This document shows positions 45,127 through 46,762 of a DNA stretch of 46,762 bases, piece by piece. Where the stretch lies: contig NZ_FOTT01000026.1 in assembly GCF_900114655.1 (NCBI RefSeq), forward strand, positions 1 through 46,762, in the 5' to 3' direction. The position numbers and the translations under genes were made by a program. Under the pieces are notes generated by a model. It was not told the DNA's origin and made no database searches. It saw only the letters and a list, made by a program, of their open reading frames with translations. The stretch comes from Candidatus Frackibacter sp. WG13 (lineage in GTDB: Bacteria > Bacillota > Halanaerobiia > Halobacteroidales > Acetohalobiaceae). The number at the start of each line of letters is the position of its first letter. Position 1 is the first letter of the stretch.

Positions 45127-45160
45127 TAAAATTTTTGGGTGGCAGCAATTAATTATGTAA
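45127..45160 (-). repeat. dispersed intergenic repeat, copy 4
   Basis: On the minus strand it reads TCTTACATAATTAATTGCTG, then CCACCCAAAAATTTT, 24 bases after the methyltransferase stop. It matches the left half and GCTG core of copies 1 and 2. Confidence 0.5.
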
Positions 45161-45277
45161 GATTTTTAATAAAAAATTAAACTTTTATGTATAAAGCACT
45201 TTAATAACTCGGATACTATGCATGTATCTTAAGAATCAGAATTAATTAAGTAAATGATTTAGGAGGAATTTAGTTTT

Positions 45278-45481
45278 ATGAAAACAGGAACAGTGAAATG
45301 GTTTAGTAATGAGAAAGGTTATGGATTTATTGAAGTTCCAGGAGAAGAAGATGTTTTTGTACATTATTCAGCAATTGAAGATGAAGGATTTAAAAGTTTA
45401 GAAGAAGGTGAACAAGTCGAGTTTGATGTGGTAGACGGAGAAAGAGGATTACAGGCCTCTAATGTAATAAAACGCCAGTAG
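45278..45481 (+). CDS. cold shock protein (CspA family)
   Basis: A 67-residue single cold-shock domain with RNP1 (KGYGFIEV) and RNP2 (DVFVHYSAI) and the start [12 protein letters not shown]. It binds single-stranded RNA/DNA as a chaperone. AGGAGG precedes the ATG. The 174-base upstream gap may hold a long leader, as is common for csp genes, but no cold-box was identified. Confidence 0.95.
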   Translation: MKTGTVKWFSNEKGYGFIEVPGEEDVFVHYSAIEDEGFKSLEEGEQVEFDVVDGERGLQASNVIKRQ

Positions 45482-45522
45482 AAATAATGAGATGTTTTAT
45501 CAAAAATTGAATATTAGAAAAT

Positions 45523-45554
45523 AAAGGTCTAGGAGCTTTCCCTAGACCTTTTTA
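45523..45554 (+). terminator. rho-independent terminator after the cold shock gene
   Basis: AAAGGTCTAGG and CCTAGACCTTT form an 11-bp perfect stem with a seven-base loop, then TTT. Confidence 0.85.
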
Positions 45555-45684
45555 AGTGTTTACATAAAAAGTTCATAAATTTTAAAGAGGAATTTCTGGT
45601 TAAGTATTTAATTACGTTATTGTAGATAAATAATAATGATAGCGATACATAATCTACTTTCCCTTGGAGGGATTAATAAATACG

Positions 45685-45891
45685 ATGGAAATTAAATTAA
45701 GAATCACTTATGACCAAAAAGCAGATTTAGCATATATTTATTTGGAAGATATTCCACCAGGTGGAGTTAATGAATCGGTTAGAGTAGGGGATAAGGTCTT
45801 AGATTTTGACCAAGATGGTAGATTATTAGGGATAGAGTTTTTAGATGGGAAGGATGGTCTACCCAAGTCTCTCCTATCTAAATTAGATTAA
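45685..45891 (+). CDS. DUF2283 family protein
   Basis: A 68-residue protein with the DUF2283 pattern: ITYDQKADLAYIYLED, then VLDFDQDGRLLGIEFLD. The function of the family is unknown. I use the ATG at 45685; GGAGGG lies 13 bases upstream, somewhat far. A TTG at 45664 overlaps that site and has none of its own. Confidence 0.8.
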   Translation: MEIKLRITYDQKADLAYIYLEDIPPGGVNESVRVGDKVLDFDQDGRLLGIEFLDGKDGLPKSLLSKLD

Positions 45892-45893
45892 TC

Positions 45894-45940
45894 TTGACAG
45901 TCAAATTTAATTATTATAATATATTAATATGAATATTAAT
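45894..45940 (+). promoter_or_regulatory. promoter and candidate ArsR operator
   Basis: TTGACA (45894-45899) with TATAAT at 45915 (15-base spacer) or TAATAT at 45917 (17). Overlapping the start region is ATTAATAT-GA-ATATTAAT (45923-45940), a perfect 8-bp dyad. Placement suits autorepression by the ArsR-type protein encoded next. Confidence 0.65.
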
Positions 45941-45957
45941 TAGGGGGAAGAGGTTAA

Positions 45958-46245
45958 ATGAAAGATTTTGATGTGGATATGGAGCTTTTAAAAGGAAAAG
46001 CAAAGATATTAAAAGCTCTAGCTCATCCAGTAAGGTTATGCATTGTAAAAGGTTTATTAAAGGTTGGTAGCTGTAATGTTTCAAATATGCAGTCTTGTTT
46101 AGAGGTGCCACAATCTACAGTTTCACAACATTTAGCTAAATTACGTAATGCAGGAATTATTACAGGAAAAAGAAATGGTGTTGAGATTAATTATTCAGTA
46201 ATTAATGAAGATGCAAAGGCAATAGTTGAGACGTTATTCAGTTAA
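45958..46245 (+). CDS. ArsR-family repressor
   Basis: A 95-residue winged-helix repressor with recognition helix VPQSTVSQHLAKLRNAG. It has three cysteines, C28, C39 and C47; the pair C39/C47 just before the recognition helix could sense metal or thiol/persulfide. The next gene encodes a CoA-disulfide reductase-like flavoprotein, so a role in sulfide or redox control (as for SqrR/BigR types) is attractive but unproven. GGGGGAAGAGG precedes the ATG. Confidence 0.9.
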   Translation: MKDFDVDMELLKGKAKILKALAHPVRLCIVKGLLKVGSCNVSNMQSCLEVPQSTVSQHLAKLRNAGIITGKRNGVEINYSVINEDAKAIVETLFS

Positions 46246-46321
46246 GTTATAATTACAATTCTAATTATAAATATATTATTAATTGAGTAAATAACTATAG
46301 TTCTTCTATAGAGTGGTTATG

Positions 46322-46350
46322 ATTGAAATTTAAGTTTCAATTATTTTTTT
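46322..46350 (+). terminator. rho-independent terminator after the ArsR gene
   Basis: ATTGAAA and TTTCAAT form a stem with a six-base loop, followed by TATTTTTTT. Confidence 0.75.
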
Positions 46351-46464
46351 AATTATACAATTAATATATTATAATTAACCGATTTAATTAACTGAGATAC
46401 AGATGAATTATATATATTATAATAGACCAACTAAATTATACTACAACTGATGGAGGTTAAATTA

Positions 46465-46762
46465 ATGGCTAAAAAGATACTAATTATTGGTGGTGTAGCC
46501 GGCGGAGCAAGTACAGCGGCTAGACTAAGAAGAATGGATGAAGATGCGGAGATTATTATGTTTGAAAAAGGAGAATATATCTCATTTGCTAATTGTGGGT
46601 TGCCATATTATATTGGAGGAACGATTGAAGAAAGAGATAAATTATTAGTCCAGACTCCAGAACGGATGGAAGCTAGATTCAATATTGATGTTAGAGTTCA
46701 AAATGAAGTTATTGATATTGATACGAATAAGAAAGAAGCAAGGGTAAAAGATTTGGCAAAAG
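46465..46762 (+). CDS. CoA-disulfide reductase / NADH oxidase-like flavoprotein (5' part)
   Basis: The first 99 codons of a pyridine nucleotide-disulfide oxidoreductase; the gene runs off the window. The FAD motif GGVAGGASTAARLRR and the single active-site cysteine C44 in SFANCGLPYY match CoA-disulfide reductase, and also the related polysulfide/persulfide reductases that carry a C-terminal rhodanese domain; that end is not visible. TGGAGG precedes the ATG at 46465. The adjacent ArsR gene is a likely regulator. Confidence 0.88.
   Translation, partial: MAKKILIIGGVAGGASTAARLRRMDEDAEIIMFEKGEYISFANCGLPYYIGGTIEERDKLLVQTPERMEARFNIDVRVQNEVIDIDTNKKEARVKDLAK

Noticed and set aside
1-46762. CRISPR arrays, rRNA or tRNA genes, integrases or transposase genes
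   Set aside because: No regular spaced repeats, no rRNA segments, no cloverleaf sequences and no transposase motifs were recognised.

Overview
The window looks like the chromosome of a low-GC, anaerobic, probably moderately halophilic Firmicute, most like the Halanaerobiales. The DNA is AT-rich, ribosome binding sites are strong AGGAGG types, and many enzymes are rich in Asp and Glu. Anaerobic metabolism is shown by a tungsten aldehyde oxidoreductase, a biotin-dependent decarboxylase subunit and multi-cluster ferredoxins. This placement is inference; no rRNA or tRNA gene is visible.

Layout. (1) 0.1-4.2 kb: a MocR-type regulator, a LysR regulator and, divergent from it, a sulfur uptake operon of two YeeE/YedE half-transporters around a TusA-like protein. 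(2) 4.5-5.5 kb: a Tat-exported dihaem cytochrome of split-Soret type followed by an unlisted 56-residue tatA. (3) 5.7-12.1 kb: a sigma-54 activator, an iron alcohol dehydrogenase with a clear -24/-12 promoter and upstream inverted repeats, then a ferredoxin, aldehyde ferredoxin oxidoreductase and MoaD-like operon. Together these interconvert alcohols, aldehydes and acids. (4) 12.2-16.8 kb: a divergent NAD-dependent DNA ligase, a 200-base foldback element, an MFS transporter and a P-loop/Asp23-like fusion protein. (5) 17.2-20.8 kb: mmdA followed by an ORF that joins a complete OadG/MmdD subunit in frame to the C-terminal two thirds of a molybdenum hydroxylase. (6) 21-33 kb: a nucleobase-type permease, PucR regulator, AllH/AllF/AllG (oxamate carbamoyltransferase family), a free 58-residue domain, class III CoA transferase, cyclase-family hydrolase, carbamate kinase broken by an in-frame stop, and a nitrilase-family amidase. 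(7) 33-38.7 kb: a chemoreceptor and gatCAB. (8) 39-41.4 kb: a homocitrate/Re-citrate synthase-type enzyme behind a leader with a terminator hairpin, and an isocitrate dehydrogenase-family gene. (9) 41.9-46.8 kb: two tandem amidohydrolase paralogues, the first truncated by a 37-bp direct repeat, then an rRNA uridine methyltransferase, cold shock protein, DUF2283, ArsR regulator and the start of a CoA-disulfide reductase-like flavoprotein.

How the parts may work together. Region 6 resembles the E. coli allantoin/oxalurate fermentation genes but lacks allantoinase and ureidoglycolate genes and adds a ring-opening type hydrolase, an amidase and a CoA transferase. I infer a fermentative N-heterocycle route that makes carbamoyl phosphate (hence ATP) and an acyl-CoA from a dicarboxylic half-amide; region 5 may have supplied the hydroxylase and decarboxylase at its two ends. 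Two of its genes carry lesions (the OadG-hydroxylase chimera and the carbamate kinase stop), so the route may be decaying, or the assembly may be faulty there. A short dispersed intergenic repeat with a GCTGAC core occurs about five times across the window.
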